Origin: an uncultured Spirochaetales bacterium
GTDB lineage: Bacteria; Spirochaetota; Spirochaetia; Sphaerochaetales; Sphaerochaetaceae
Direction: 5' to 3'
DNA length: 64,000 bases
Assembly: GCA_944390025.1 (NCBI GenBank)
Contig: CALXOK010000003.1
Span: 1 to 64,000, forward strand
The notes under the pieces are model-generated. The model did not search any database, was not told where the DNA came from, and worked only from the letters and a program-made list of their open reading frames with translations. The position numbers and the translations under genes were made by a program. Every line of letters starts with the position of its first letter. Positions within the stretch are counted from its first letter, which is position 1. Shown piece by piece: positions 31,774 through 39,224 of this stretch.

Positions 31774-33059
31774 ATCTCTGCAGCAGCCTGGAAGACTTTG
31801 TTGACAAGGTCTTCCAGATTCTCCTCCTCGACAGAGCAGTAAGCAAGACGGAGCGTCCTGCCCATGATGTTCACGGTTCCGATTCCGTACTTGTCAAGCA
31901 GATAGACCCTGAGCTCTTCTGCATTCCTGCCCTTTGTGTCAAAGGCCATGAAGTAGCCTGAGTTGAAAGGATAGGCTTCAAGATACTGTGTGCTGTGAGT
32001 CGCGATTGTCTTCTTGATTGTCCTGTAGCGTCTTGCCATTTCCCCGAAGGTCCTCTCCTTGTCAGAGGCGACGCTCTTTCCGCTCTGGTAGGCACGAAGC
32101 AGCATTGTCTGACCCGGCCTGTCGCAGTTGGAGACTGTGCATCTGATTGCTCCGAGGGTCTTCTTGGTGAGAGCATCAAGATGAGCTTCAGTGAAACCCT
32201 TTGAGGCGTATGTCACAAAGCCGATTCTGAAGCCCCAGACCATATCTTCCTTGGTCGCGGCATCAGCCTTGATGGCGAAAATGTTCTCATGCGCGTCAGC
32301 AAGGTAGCTGAAGAGACTTTCCTTTGCAGTCTCTTCCTCAAAGAAAAGACCGAAATATGCGTCATCGCAGATGACGAGAACCTTCTTTCCACTATCAGCG
32401 ACTTCCTTGAGGGCTTTCACGATTTCCTCCATTTCCTTTCTGGAAGGAGTGTATCCGGTCGGGTTGTTCGGGAAGTTAAGAAGAATTCTCGCAGTATCCC
32501 CTTCAAGGGACATGAGGGCATCTTTCATGCCGCTGACATTGAAGCCGCCGTCACTGAAGAAGCGGAATGTCCTGATGTTGCAGGCTCTGAGCTCTGAGAA
32601 GATCAGGTCGTAGTTATCCCAGAAGAGGTCTGGAAGCACGATTGTGTCGCCTTCGTTGAAGAAGAGAGTGGCAAGCATGCTCAGGCCATGTGTCAGACCG
32701 GCTGTCACAAGCGGACCGGAAACAAGCTTTCCTTCAAGAGAAGGATTTTTCTTCACCATCTCTTCCTTCCACACTGCCCTGAGGGCCTTGTCTCCGCCGC
32801 CCGGGGCGTAGTTGAAGATGTCGGAAGGCTTGAAAATTCCTTCCTTGAAGACTGACATGATGTCATCAAGATGCATCGGCTGACCCTTGCTGGTTGCAAG
32901 ACCGACTGTAGCGTTATAGGTTCTGGCTTTCTGCTTTGCCTCATCGCTCTGGGCGACGATGCCTTTCGGGAAATAAAGTCTTCTTCCTGTTTCAGAAAGG
33001 AAGGCGGCTGCCACACTGGAATCAAGTGTCCTGTTGAGTTCAATGGCAAGTTCGTTCAT
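31764..33059 (-). CDS. class I/II PLP-dependent aminotransferase
   Basis: A 431-aa fold-type I aminotransferase. GAxKxDMVWGFRIGF-like AATKEDMVWGFRIGFVTYA (about residues 258-276) contains the likely PLP lysine, with the phosphate-anchoring arginine after it; LNFPNNPTGYTPS and VICDDAYFGLFFEE supply the PLP asparagine and aspartate/tyrosine. It belongs with the long aspartate/aromatic-type aminotransferases; the amino-acid substrate cannot be fixed. GGGAGG precedes the ATG. It is cotranscribed with the ModE-like and phosphofructokinase genes. Confidence 0.85.
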   Translation of the reverse strand: MNELAIELNRTLDSSVAAAFLSETGRRLYFPKGIVAQSDEAKQKARTYNATVGLATSKGQPMHLDDIMSVFKEGIFKPSDIFNYAPGGGDKALRAVWKEEMVKKNPSLEGKLVSGPLVTAGLTHGLSMLATLFFNEGDTIVLPDLFWDNYDLIFSELRACNIRTFRFFSDGGFNVSGMKDALMSLEGDTARILLNFPNNPTGYTPSRKEMEEIVKALKEVADSGKKVLVICDDAYFGLFFEEETAKESLFSYLADAHENIFAIKADAATKEDMVWGFRIGFVTYASKGFTEAHLDALTKKTLGAIRCTVSNCDRPGQTMLLRAYQSGKSVASDKERTFGEMARRYRTIKKTIATHSTQYLEAYPFNSGYFMAFDTKGRNAEELRVYLLDKYGIGTVNIMGRTLRLAYCSVEEENLEDLVNKVFQAAAEIWS

Positions 33060-33099
33060 AAAAAATCCTCCCTAATGGTGAGATAGACCCGGACAAGTG

Positions 33100-35199
33100 T
33101 CAGAAGTCAAAAGAGAGCTGACCTTCCGGCTGGCTTACTTTATCATTTTTTCCATCATCTTGTCTCAGCATGGAAATGAATTCATCCTCACTCACTATTC
33201 TCACGCCAAGGCTCTCTGCCTGGGCACGCTTTGATCCACCGCCCTTTCCGGCAAGCAGATGGGTTGTCTTTCCCGTCACTGATGACACAGTGCGGGCTCC
33301 TCTCTTCTCCAGTTCCTTCAATGCCAGAGTGCGCGGATTGAAATGCTCGAATGAACCGGTCACAGCCCATACCTGACCGGAGAATGTCTGTTCAAGACTG
33401 TTCTCCTCCTCATGGCTTTCGAACTGGAGTCCGGCCTCTCTCAGACGGCTTATGAGGGATCTCATATCCTCATCCTGCAGTGCCGCGATGATCAGAGTCG
33501 CAGTCTGAAGCCCGATCTGCCCGATTCTCGTGAACGCCTCGATATCATTCTCGTCACTTGCCTTCAAAAGACGGTCTATGTCCGTAAAGCCGCCTTTGAC
33601 AAGAATCTCGGCTCCTTTAGTACCGACTTCCGGCAGACCAAGGGAAGCAAGAACCGTCACAAAAGGTCTCTTCTTCGATTCCTCCACAGCCTCCCGGAAA
33701 GACCTGACCATCTTCTCGCCATAGCCTTTCTCATCAAGAAGCCTGCTGAAATCGCAGGTGTAAAGGTCGCTTATATCACGTACAAGTCCCATGTCGTACA
33801 GCTTCTCGACAACCTTCGGGCCGATTGAATCCATGTCCATCTGGTCGCGGGACGTGAAATATGATATGCGGCCCTTGACCTGCTGGGGGCAGTTTCTGTC
33901 AGGGCAGAAGAGATGTGCACCCCTTTGAACGAGCCGTGCTCCGCAGGAAGGACAGAAGGGAGGAATTATGAAGGTCGTGTTCCCTTCCTCATTCTTCTCG
34001 AGAACCTCTTCCACGGCAGGAATGACATCGCCCCGCTTCACGACAGAGACAGTGTCACCCACCGCGAGTTCCAGCTCGTTTATATACTCCTGATTGTGAA
34101 GTGTCGCCCGTCTGACAACAGAGCCTCCCAGAGGAACGCTTTCCAGCTCTGCAACCGGCGTGATGCGTCCGGTACGTCCGACCTGGATGGTGACACCAAG
34201 AACTTTTGTAGTGGCCTGAGGAGACTCGAATTTGTATGCGATGGCCCAGCGGGGATGATGCTCCGTGTAGCCAAGAGCCTGTCTCACATCCAGCTCATTG
34301 ACCTTGGTGACCATACCGTCGATTTCGTATTCGAGGTCCTTCCTTTCCGCCGTCACTTCTTCCAGATAGCTCCCGAGACCATCGAAGGCATACGCCTTTC
34401 CTTCAAGACCGGCCTTGGAAAGAAGTTCCCGGGACTTCTCCTGTGATGATGAGAACACTGCGATATGTGGATTGATTCTGAAGCCGAGGTTTTTCAGCCT
34501 GGCGAGTATGGACAGATGGTCTTCCGGTCTCTGGCTCTCATCCTCCCAGAATCCTTCGTAGACGAAGATTGTCAGGGGCACGGCTGCAGCCTCGCTGCTC
34601 TTCTGTCTTCTGACAGTACCTGCGGCAAGGTTTCTTGCATTTGCAGCCTCAGGATTCGCCTCTTTCAGTCTCTCGAAATCCTTTTTAGGCAGATACACCT
34701 CTCCTCTGACGGCGATTGAAACCGGCTCGCTGAGTCTTAGAGGCACTGCCTTTATTGTCCTAATATTAGCGCTGACATCGTTGCCGACATAGCCGTTGCC
34801 TCGAGTCAGGGCACGAACGAATTCTCCGTCCTGGTAATAGAGGACCATAGATATGCCGTCAATCTTCTCTTCCTCGACGAAGGAAAGGGAGCTTGACGCG
34901 CTCTTCATGGTCTTGTCCATCCAGGAGATGACCTCCTCGCTGCTGTAGGCCTTGTCCAGCGAGAGAACGGGTATGGTATGAGCGACCTCGGGAAAGTCAC
35001 CGGAAAGATCGCTTCCAACCCTCTGGGTAGGGCTTGTGGCGCTCCTGTACTCCGGATGCTGGCTCTCGATACGGCTCAGCTCATCGAAAAGCCGGTCGTA
35101 CTCCGTGTCGCTCATCACGGGCCGTCCGTCAACATAATAGGCTTTCTGAGCTTTCAGCAGCTCATCAGTCAGCTGGTCTACCCTTTCCTTAAGCTCCAT
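33100..35199 (-). CDS. ligA: NAD+-dependent DNA ligase
   Basis: A 699-aa LigA that seals nicks during replication and repair. Domain Ia (YYVDGRPVMSDTEYDRL) precedes the adenylation domain, whose nucleophile is Lys112 in EEEKIDGISM; then the OB fold (VVKRGDVIPAVEEVL), a four-cysteine zinc finger (CPSCGARLVQRGAHLFCPDR), helix-hairpin-helix repeats and a C-terminal BRCT domain (SGQVWAVTGSF). Complete. Only about 20 nt separate its ATG from the iscB stop, and no ribosome-binding site is seen there, so the insertion of the IscB element may have replaced the native upstream region. Confidence 0.95.
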   Translation of the reverse strand: MELKERVDQLTDELLKAQKAYYVDGRPVMSDTEYDRLFDELSRIESQHPEYRSATSPTQRVGSDLSGDFPEVAHTIPVLSLDKAYSSEEVISWMDKTMKSASSSLSFVEEEKIDGISMVLYYQDGEFVRALTRGNGYVGNDVSANIRTIKAVPLRLSEPVSIAVRGEVYLPKKDFERLKEANPEAANARNLAAGTVRRQKSSEAAAVPLTIFVYEGFWEDESQRPEDHLSILARLKNLGFRINPHIAVFSSSQEKSRELLSKAGLEGKAYAFDGLGSYLEEVTAERKDLEYEIDGMVTKVNELDVRQALGYTEHHPRWAIAYKFESPQATTKVLGVTIQVGRTGRITPVAELESVPLGGSVVRRATLHNQEYINELELAVGDTVSVVKRGDVIPAVEEVLEKNEEGNTTFIIPPFCPSCGARLVQRGAHLFCPDRNCPQQVKGRISYFTSRDQMDMDSIGPKVVEKLYDMGLVRDISDLYTCDFSRLLDEKGYGEKMVRSFREAVEESKKRPFVTVLASLGLPEVGTKGAEILVKGGFTDIDRLLKASDENDIEAFTRIGQIGLQTATLIIAALQDEDMRSLISRLREAGLQFESHEEENSLEQTFSGQVWAVTGSFEHFNPRTLALKELEKRGARTVSSVTGKTTHLLAGKGGGSKRAQAESLGVRIVSEDEFISMLRQDDGKNDKVSQPEGQLSFDF

Positions 35200-35221
35200 A
35201 AATATTTCTGGCAGGGCACCG

Positions 35222-36481
35222 TCAGGCTTGTCCTGACGTGGGGAATGCCGGCCTCCTTGTTATAACATCCCCATTCGAGTGCCAGAGAAGGGTGAACTTC
35301 TTCCTCGGCACATCCGTTAAAGTCTTCGGAACGTCAAGAGGTTTGAGGCTGTACAATCCTCTCGTCTTCCTGGCGGTAACAATCATCTGTCTCCCGTCCT
35401 CGTGCTCTACGATGTCGTAACGGGCGATGCCCTTCACAAGCCTTGGTGCTTGGTTGCGTTTCAGCTTTCCGATTTTCGTGATGTTCTGCTTCATCACCTG
35501 GCGGTTATGGCAACGCACCTTCAGAATGTCGTATACGTTATCGGCCCTTTCCGCATTGAAATTCCCGGCGATGCAGAAGGCGTCATTGGTATGAGTCTTT
35601 TCAGCCTTCAGATTGTTTCTGTTCCAGTTCGTGACGTATCCGTAGGTTTGAATGACCGGGATATCAGGGTGGGTTTTCTTCAACCTGTCGAGAAGAAACC
35701 AGCGCATCGTGTTCATCGCTGTTGCTCCTTTGAAGCCTTTGTCCTCGGGAAAGGGGATGGCAAGCGGTCTCTTGCCGTTATGGTGGTTCTCATGGCATTT
35801 CTCGCAGAGCGTGATGAGGTTTGAGGGTCTGTCGGAACCGCCGTCATGGCGGTGGATGATGTGGTGCACCTCAAGATGATCATGAGAGCCACAACTCCAA
35901 CAGGTGAAGTTGTCTCTTGCCTTTACATATGCCTTGACGTTGGCATAGGCAAGCTGTTCTCCTTCCTGGTAGCTCTTGCCTTCGATGTTCTCATCCTTGA
36001 TTTTCTGGATATCGAAGGAAGCCGTCTCGACGACAATCTTCGAGACGGGCAGGATGGAGCAGATGTCGTTGATGGCGTTGACGTGAGACTTAATCTTGGT
36101 CTCCATCGTGGGAGTGAGCCAGCCGTCGGGCCTTCTCCTGTTATCGAAGCGTGGCTTGCGATAGCGGAGACGGTTTCTGCGTGTACGCCTCGACTGTCGA
36201 CGTGCAGTCATAAGCTGAGGAACATCGTTACGCAACGTCATCTCGGCGCTGAAAAGCTCCTCTTTCTTTGTCGAAGCGGAAAGCCCCACATGCTTCGAAC
36301 CGGCATCTACTCCGAGCGAGACAGGCTGCATACAGTGCGTCTCAGGCTCGTAGAGCAGTTGGATGGTGAAAGGGCATCTCTTCACGACCTTCGCCTGTTT
36401 CCTCTTCAGCAGCCACTTGACCTTGCCTTGGCGCTTTGTGGACATCAGCGGACGTCCGTCCTTGTCGATTACATAGACCAT
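35222..36481 (-). CDS. iscB: IscB RNA-guided nuclease
   Basis: A 419-aa IscB, the OMEGA nuclease ancestral to Cas9. In order: PLMP-type N-terminal domain (VYVIDKDGRPLMSTKR), RuvC-I SLGVDAGSKHVGLS with Asp59, an arginine-rich bridge helix (ARRQSRRTRRNRLRYRKPRF), RuvC-II KIVVETASFDIQ with Glu152, HNH domain CWSCGSHDHLEVHHIIHRHD plus CEKCH (about 194-230), and RuvC-III HTNDAFCIA with His297 and Asp300. All catalytic residues are present, so it should cut both DNA strands guided by its omegaRNA. AGGAGG lies before the ATG, at the end of the structured RNA region. Confidence 0.93.
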   Translation of the reverse strand: MVYVIDKDGRPLMSTKRQGKVKWLLKRKQAKVVKRCPFTIQLLYEPETHCMQPVSLGVDAGSKHVGLSASTKKEELFSAEMTLRNDVPQLMTARRQSRRTRRNRLRYRKPRFDNRRRPDGWLTPTMETKIKSHVNAINDICSILPVSKIVVETASFDIQKIKDENIEGKSYQEGEQLAYANVKAYVKARDNFTCWSCGSHDHLEVHHIIHRHDGGSDRPSNLITLCEKCHENHHNGKRPLAIPFPEDKGFKGATAMNTMRWFLLDRLKKTHPDIPVIQTYGYVTNWNRNNLKAEKTHTNDAFCIAGNFNAERADNVYDILKVRCHNRQVMKQNITKIGKLKRNQAPRLVKGIARYDIVEHEDGRQMIVTARKTRGLYSLKPLDVPKTLTDVPRKKFTLLWHSNGDVITRRPAFPTSGQA

Positions 36482-36767
36482 ATGGTCTCCTCCTGGACCT
36501 CTTTCGAGGTAATGCCGGGATTCCTCCCGGTTGTGACGTATCTCTCACCACTGTCCCGAGCCGATGTTATCCGACGGTTTGATGCATACGGCACTGCTCC
36601 TACCTGTCAGAGCTGTTTAACCATGCACCGCAGTGTCCGGAGCTGGAACGACACCCCGGAGTGCCTATGTATTCGCCGGTAACGGAGTTCAGAGCCGAAG
36701 CTCTTCACTTGGGCTGATCAAGCAAGGCTCTTGCAAGCCTACGGGTTCATCCCGTCAGGTGCTTGAT
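36482..36767 (-). ncRNA. IscB omegaRNA region
   Basis: The roughly 285 nt upstream of iscB are dense with stems on the coding strand: ATCAAGC/GCTTGAT closing a multibranch (36761-36767, 36717-36723) that holds ACGGG/CCCGT and GGCT/AGCC hairpins; AGAGC-TTCG-GCTCT (36691-36704); GTGTC/GACAC (36633-36654); CCGGGA-TTCC-TCCCGG (36515-36530); ACCTC/GAGGT (36497-36510). This position and layout match IscB omegaRNAs, which carry the guide at their 5' end. The guide should be the bases just 5' of the stem, i.e. the last codons of the GltD-like gene. Confidence 0.75.
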
Positions 36768-37983
36768 AAGTCACCCTGACATACTCATCCATGCTGCGTG
36801 CGACTTTCTTCGCGTAGTTCACAGCTTCGACGACAGTACGTGCACCAAGCACGACATCACCGGCAGCGAAGACTCCCGGATGAGTTGTCTCGCCCTTCTC
36901 GTCGGTAAGGAGAAGCCCGTTCTTGCTGGGCTTGAGGCCCTCTGTCGTGTCCACGAGCTTGCTCTTCGGGCCCTGGCTGATTGCAATGAAAGTCGTATCC
37001 GCCTCGAAAGGAATCTCCTCAGTACCCTCGCCTGTGATGTTTCCTTCCTCATCAACGACAGTCCTGACGAAAACCGGACCTGTTTTATCAATGCGGACAG
37101 GCTTGAGACAGTACTCGAACCTGGCCCCTTCAAGCATCGCATACTCAATCTCATCGCTGGATGCCTCGCTGACATTCCTTCTGGCGAAGATTGTCACCTC
37201 ATGCTTGCCGGGGAAGCGGAGAATCGTGCGGGCGACATCCATGGCCGTGTTTCCGGCTCCGATGATGGCGACAGAGCGTCCGACATTGTAAGCGGACGGG
37301 TTGACCAGGAAGTCGATTGCGAAGTGGACATTGCCCAGACTCTCTCCATGAATGGAAAGCTTCTTCGGCCTCCAGACACCGGTTCCGATGAAGATGGCCT
37401 TGTAGCCATCCCTGAAAAGATCATCTATGACAAGGGCTCCTCCGATTGTCGTATTCGGCCTGATGTGGATACCCATGGCCATGAGCCTGTCACGGTAACG
37501 GTCCAGAATGGACTTGGGAAGACGGAACTCGGGAATACCGTAGCGCAGGACTCCGCCGATCTTGTCGCGGGAGTCGAATATCGTGACATCGTAGCCCATG
37601 CGCCGCATCTCTATTGCGATTGTTATTCCGGCCGGACCGGCTCCGATGACGGCAATCATGTGCCCGTTGTCAGGTTGCTTGTCAATCTCGACAGTATCAA
37701 GGCAGGTCTCACTGATGTAGTTCTCGATTGATGATATATGGATTCCCTGACCCTTGCGGGCAAGCACGCAGTGACCTTCGCACTGACGCTGATGGTCACA
37801 CACGAGAGAACAGACGACAGAAAGCGGATTATTCTCGAAAAGCATCTTTCCCGCTTCCTTTATCCGGTTCTCCTTGAGCATCCTGATCATGACAGGAATC
37901 TGTGTTGAAATCGGACAGCCGGTCATGCACATCGGCTTCTTGCACTGCAGGCATCTGTCAGCTTCTTCAATGACATGTATCAT
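36739..37983 (-). CDS. GltD-like NAD(P)H:acceptor flavin oxidoreductase
   Basis: A 414-aa protein like the glutamate-synthase small subunit and NfnB/SudA. N-terminal cysteine clusters for Fe-S binding are CLQCKKPMCMTGCPI and CSLVCDHQRQCEGHCVLA; the FAD fold is VIGAGPAGITIAIEM, and the NAD(P) fold IIGAGNTAMDVARTI; GVFAAGDVVLGARTVVEAV closes the FAD site. No large subunit or partner is adjacent, so the acceptor is unknown. The last nine residues, YQAPDGMNP, and the TAG stop are coded by the left end of the IscB element, so the C-terminus was probably altered by insertion. GGAGG precedes the ATG. Confidence 0.88.
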   Translation of the reverse strand: MIHVIEEADRCLQCKKPMCMTGCPISTQIPVMIRMLKENRIKEAGKMLFENNPLSVVCSLVCDHQRQCEGHCVLARKGQGIHISSIENYISETCLDTVEIDKQPDNGHMIAVIGAGPAGITIAIEMRRMGYDVTIFDSRDKIGGVLRYGIPEFRLPKSILDRYRDRLMAMGIHIRPNTTIGGALVIDDLFRDGYKAIFIGTGVWRPKKLSIHGESLGNVHFAIDFLVNPSAYNVGRSVAIIGAGNTAMDVARTILRFPGKHEVTIFARRNVSEASSDEIEYAMLEGARFEYCLKPVRIDKTGPVFVRTVVDEEGNITGEGTEEIPFEADTTFIAISQGPKSKLVDTTEGLKPSKNGLLLTDEKGETTHPGVFAAGDVVLGARTVVEAVNYAKKVARSMDEYVRVTYQAPDGMNP

Positions 37984-38114
37984 AATCCGTGAAACCTCCT
38001 TGTTTGGTGATTAAAAAAATATCATAAAGGAGAGGATAATGCAAAACGGATACGCAATATTGTGAGCCTGAAAGGCCGATTCTCATTCGCAGAAAAGGGC
38101 CGCCCTGCTGGTGC

Positions 38115-38150
38115 TTCTCTAGTGAACTACTCTACCTTAGAAGGTGGAAG
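38115..38150 (-). other. right-end/reRNA-like segment of the TnpB remnant
   Basis: After the TnpB frame the minus strand reads through ACCTT-CTA-AGGT (a short hairpin covering the stop codon) and then GTAGAGTAGTTCAC. A hairpin followed by such a tail is how IS200/IS605 right ends and TnpB guide-RNA 3' ends look. If still made, the guide would begin near TAGAGAAGCACC at about 38121 and run downward. Confidence 0.45.
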
Positions 38151-38811
38151 CTTCGCCCTTCAACGGTCCATGACAACCGAGATTGCCTTTTATGAAGGCG
38201 TTTTCAATTGCTCTGCGGATCTCAGGTGCGCTTGTTTCGGTGCGTCCCACACCTACTTTGTTTTCATAGAACCAGATTATGTTGCGTGCGGCATGGACAT
38301 CCCTGTCCATCTCATCAGAACCAAAGTCACAACGATAGACCCTGTCCTTAAGGGAAAGACTGTTCAGCTTCCCGCAATGAGGACAGAATCTCGTACTCGG
38401 TACTGCCTTGTTGAGAACTACGACATCATCTCTCATTATCAGATCACTTTTCACTCTAGCCCCGTTCATGGCACTTTCCTTCAGGTCACTGTACTCGTCC
38501 AGCACCACGATTGTCCGTCTGTTCTGGGCGGCGATGAATGTGAAGGCATCCACCATAGTACGGAAAGCGGGCATGGACCGTATCCCGAAGGCCAGACCAA
38601 CCGAATTTGAGAATTCCTCAAGATTGATTTCAAGTGCAACCTTATGGAATTCATGGCTTATGATTACAGCGTCCTGGATTTCTTCAAGCACTTCGCGGAC
38701 AATCGACGTCTTGCCTATCCGCCTTCATCCATACAGCAGTATTGATGCCTTCTTTCCACTTGTCAGCTTTCCTTTCAGAAGCTCCTTTTCCTTTTCTCGT
38801 GCAATGAACAT
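38137..38811 (-). pseudogene. broken AAA-type ATPase gene fused to TnpB C-terminal remnant
   Basis: From an ATG at 38811 the frame reads MFIAREKEKELLKGKLTSGK and ASILLYG, then an in-frame TGA (38725-38727), then RRIGKTSIVREVLEE. This is the P-loop of an archaeal-type/DUF234-like ATPase with the usual tryptophan codon TGG changed to TGA. The frame continues through VVLDEYSDLKES and switches about 75 residues on to the C-terminus of an IS605 TnpB: STRFCPHCGKLNSL, YRCDFGSDEMDRDVHAARNI. The second zinc pair has lost a cysteine. Neither half can be functional as read. It marks decay of a TnpB element inserted in an ATPase gene. Confidence 0.75.
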
Positions 38812-39224
38812 GGGGGAATCTTTCAACTAGTTGCAAAGCTACTAGATTTTTTTCTACCAGAATAACAACAACCTTAACAGCAAACTGGCAAGCCCCTGAC
38901 CGACAGAAAAAGATTCTGATCTCAGGTCAGAAAAACAGTCGCACAGACAAGACAGACCTGATTCTGTGTGCGGCTATAAGGGAAATGATGAACTGATAGC
39001 GGCGATGAGTATCTATAAGAGAGGTCTTGATAAGATAAGACAAACTGGCTTTGTCAGTCATGAGGTGCAGTCAAACACCCCACGATGTAACGCCCCCTGC
39101 AAGAGAAATGAGGAAACTGCAGGAATTAAAGGCAGTAGGCCTGAGGCCGGGCAGTTACAAGCTGGCGTCCTTCAGAACGGCTGCAGTGTGGAAACAGGGA
39201 TTTCTTTGTGTTAGACTTTGTCTT
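38812..39224. other. intergenic region with inverted repeats, no clear gene
   Basis: About 410 nt between the pseudogene and the molybdopterin-subunit gene. It contains two imperfect inverted repeats: CTGACC...GGTCAG near 38896-38932, and CGCACAGA...TCTGTGTGCG near 38941-38973. Short open frames exist, including an in-frame upstream extension of the next gene, but none resembles a known protein. The region may be debris of the adjacent TnpB/ATPase decay. A weak -10 TAGACT (39212-39217) ends 7 nt before the ATG at 39225. Confidence 0.5.

Larger units (their letters stand above)
35220..36767 (-). mobile_element. IscB-only IS200/IS605-type (OMEGA) element
   Basis: One element carrying iscB and its RNA but no TnpA. 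The right end has a perfect hairpin CGTCAGG-CTTGT-CCTGACG (35220-35238), which includes the iscB stop codon. The left end has ACGGG-TTCAT-CCCGT (36741-36755) inside a 7-bp stem ATCAAGC/GCTTGAT (36717-36723 with 36761-36767). CCTGACGG occurs next to both hairpins. The exact cleavage sites are not visible, and this family makes no target duplication. TnpA would have to act in trans. Confidence 0.65.

Noticed and set aside
38725-38727. In-frame TGA as a recoded (Trp or Sec) codon
   Set aside because: TGA is used as a normal stop in many intact genes here, there is no SECIS-like hairpin directly after it, and the rest of the gene is truncated and fused to transposon sequence, which points to decay.
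38812-39224. Molybdenum-cofactor riboswitch before the molybdopterin subunit
   Set aside because: Two imperfect hairpins are present, but I cannot match the conserved Moco-RNA core, and the large subunit itself seems to have lost molybdopterin features.
39051-39224. In-frame 58-codon N-terminal extension of the molybdopterin subunit
   Set aside because: The extension has no family similarity and contains several cysteine/arginine-rich stretches; homology starts near KFYGTM, and a -10-like box lies just before the ATG at 39225.
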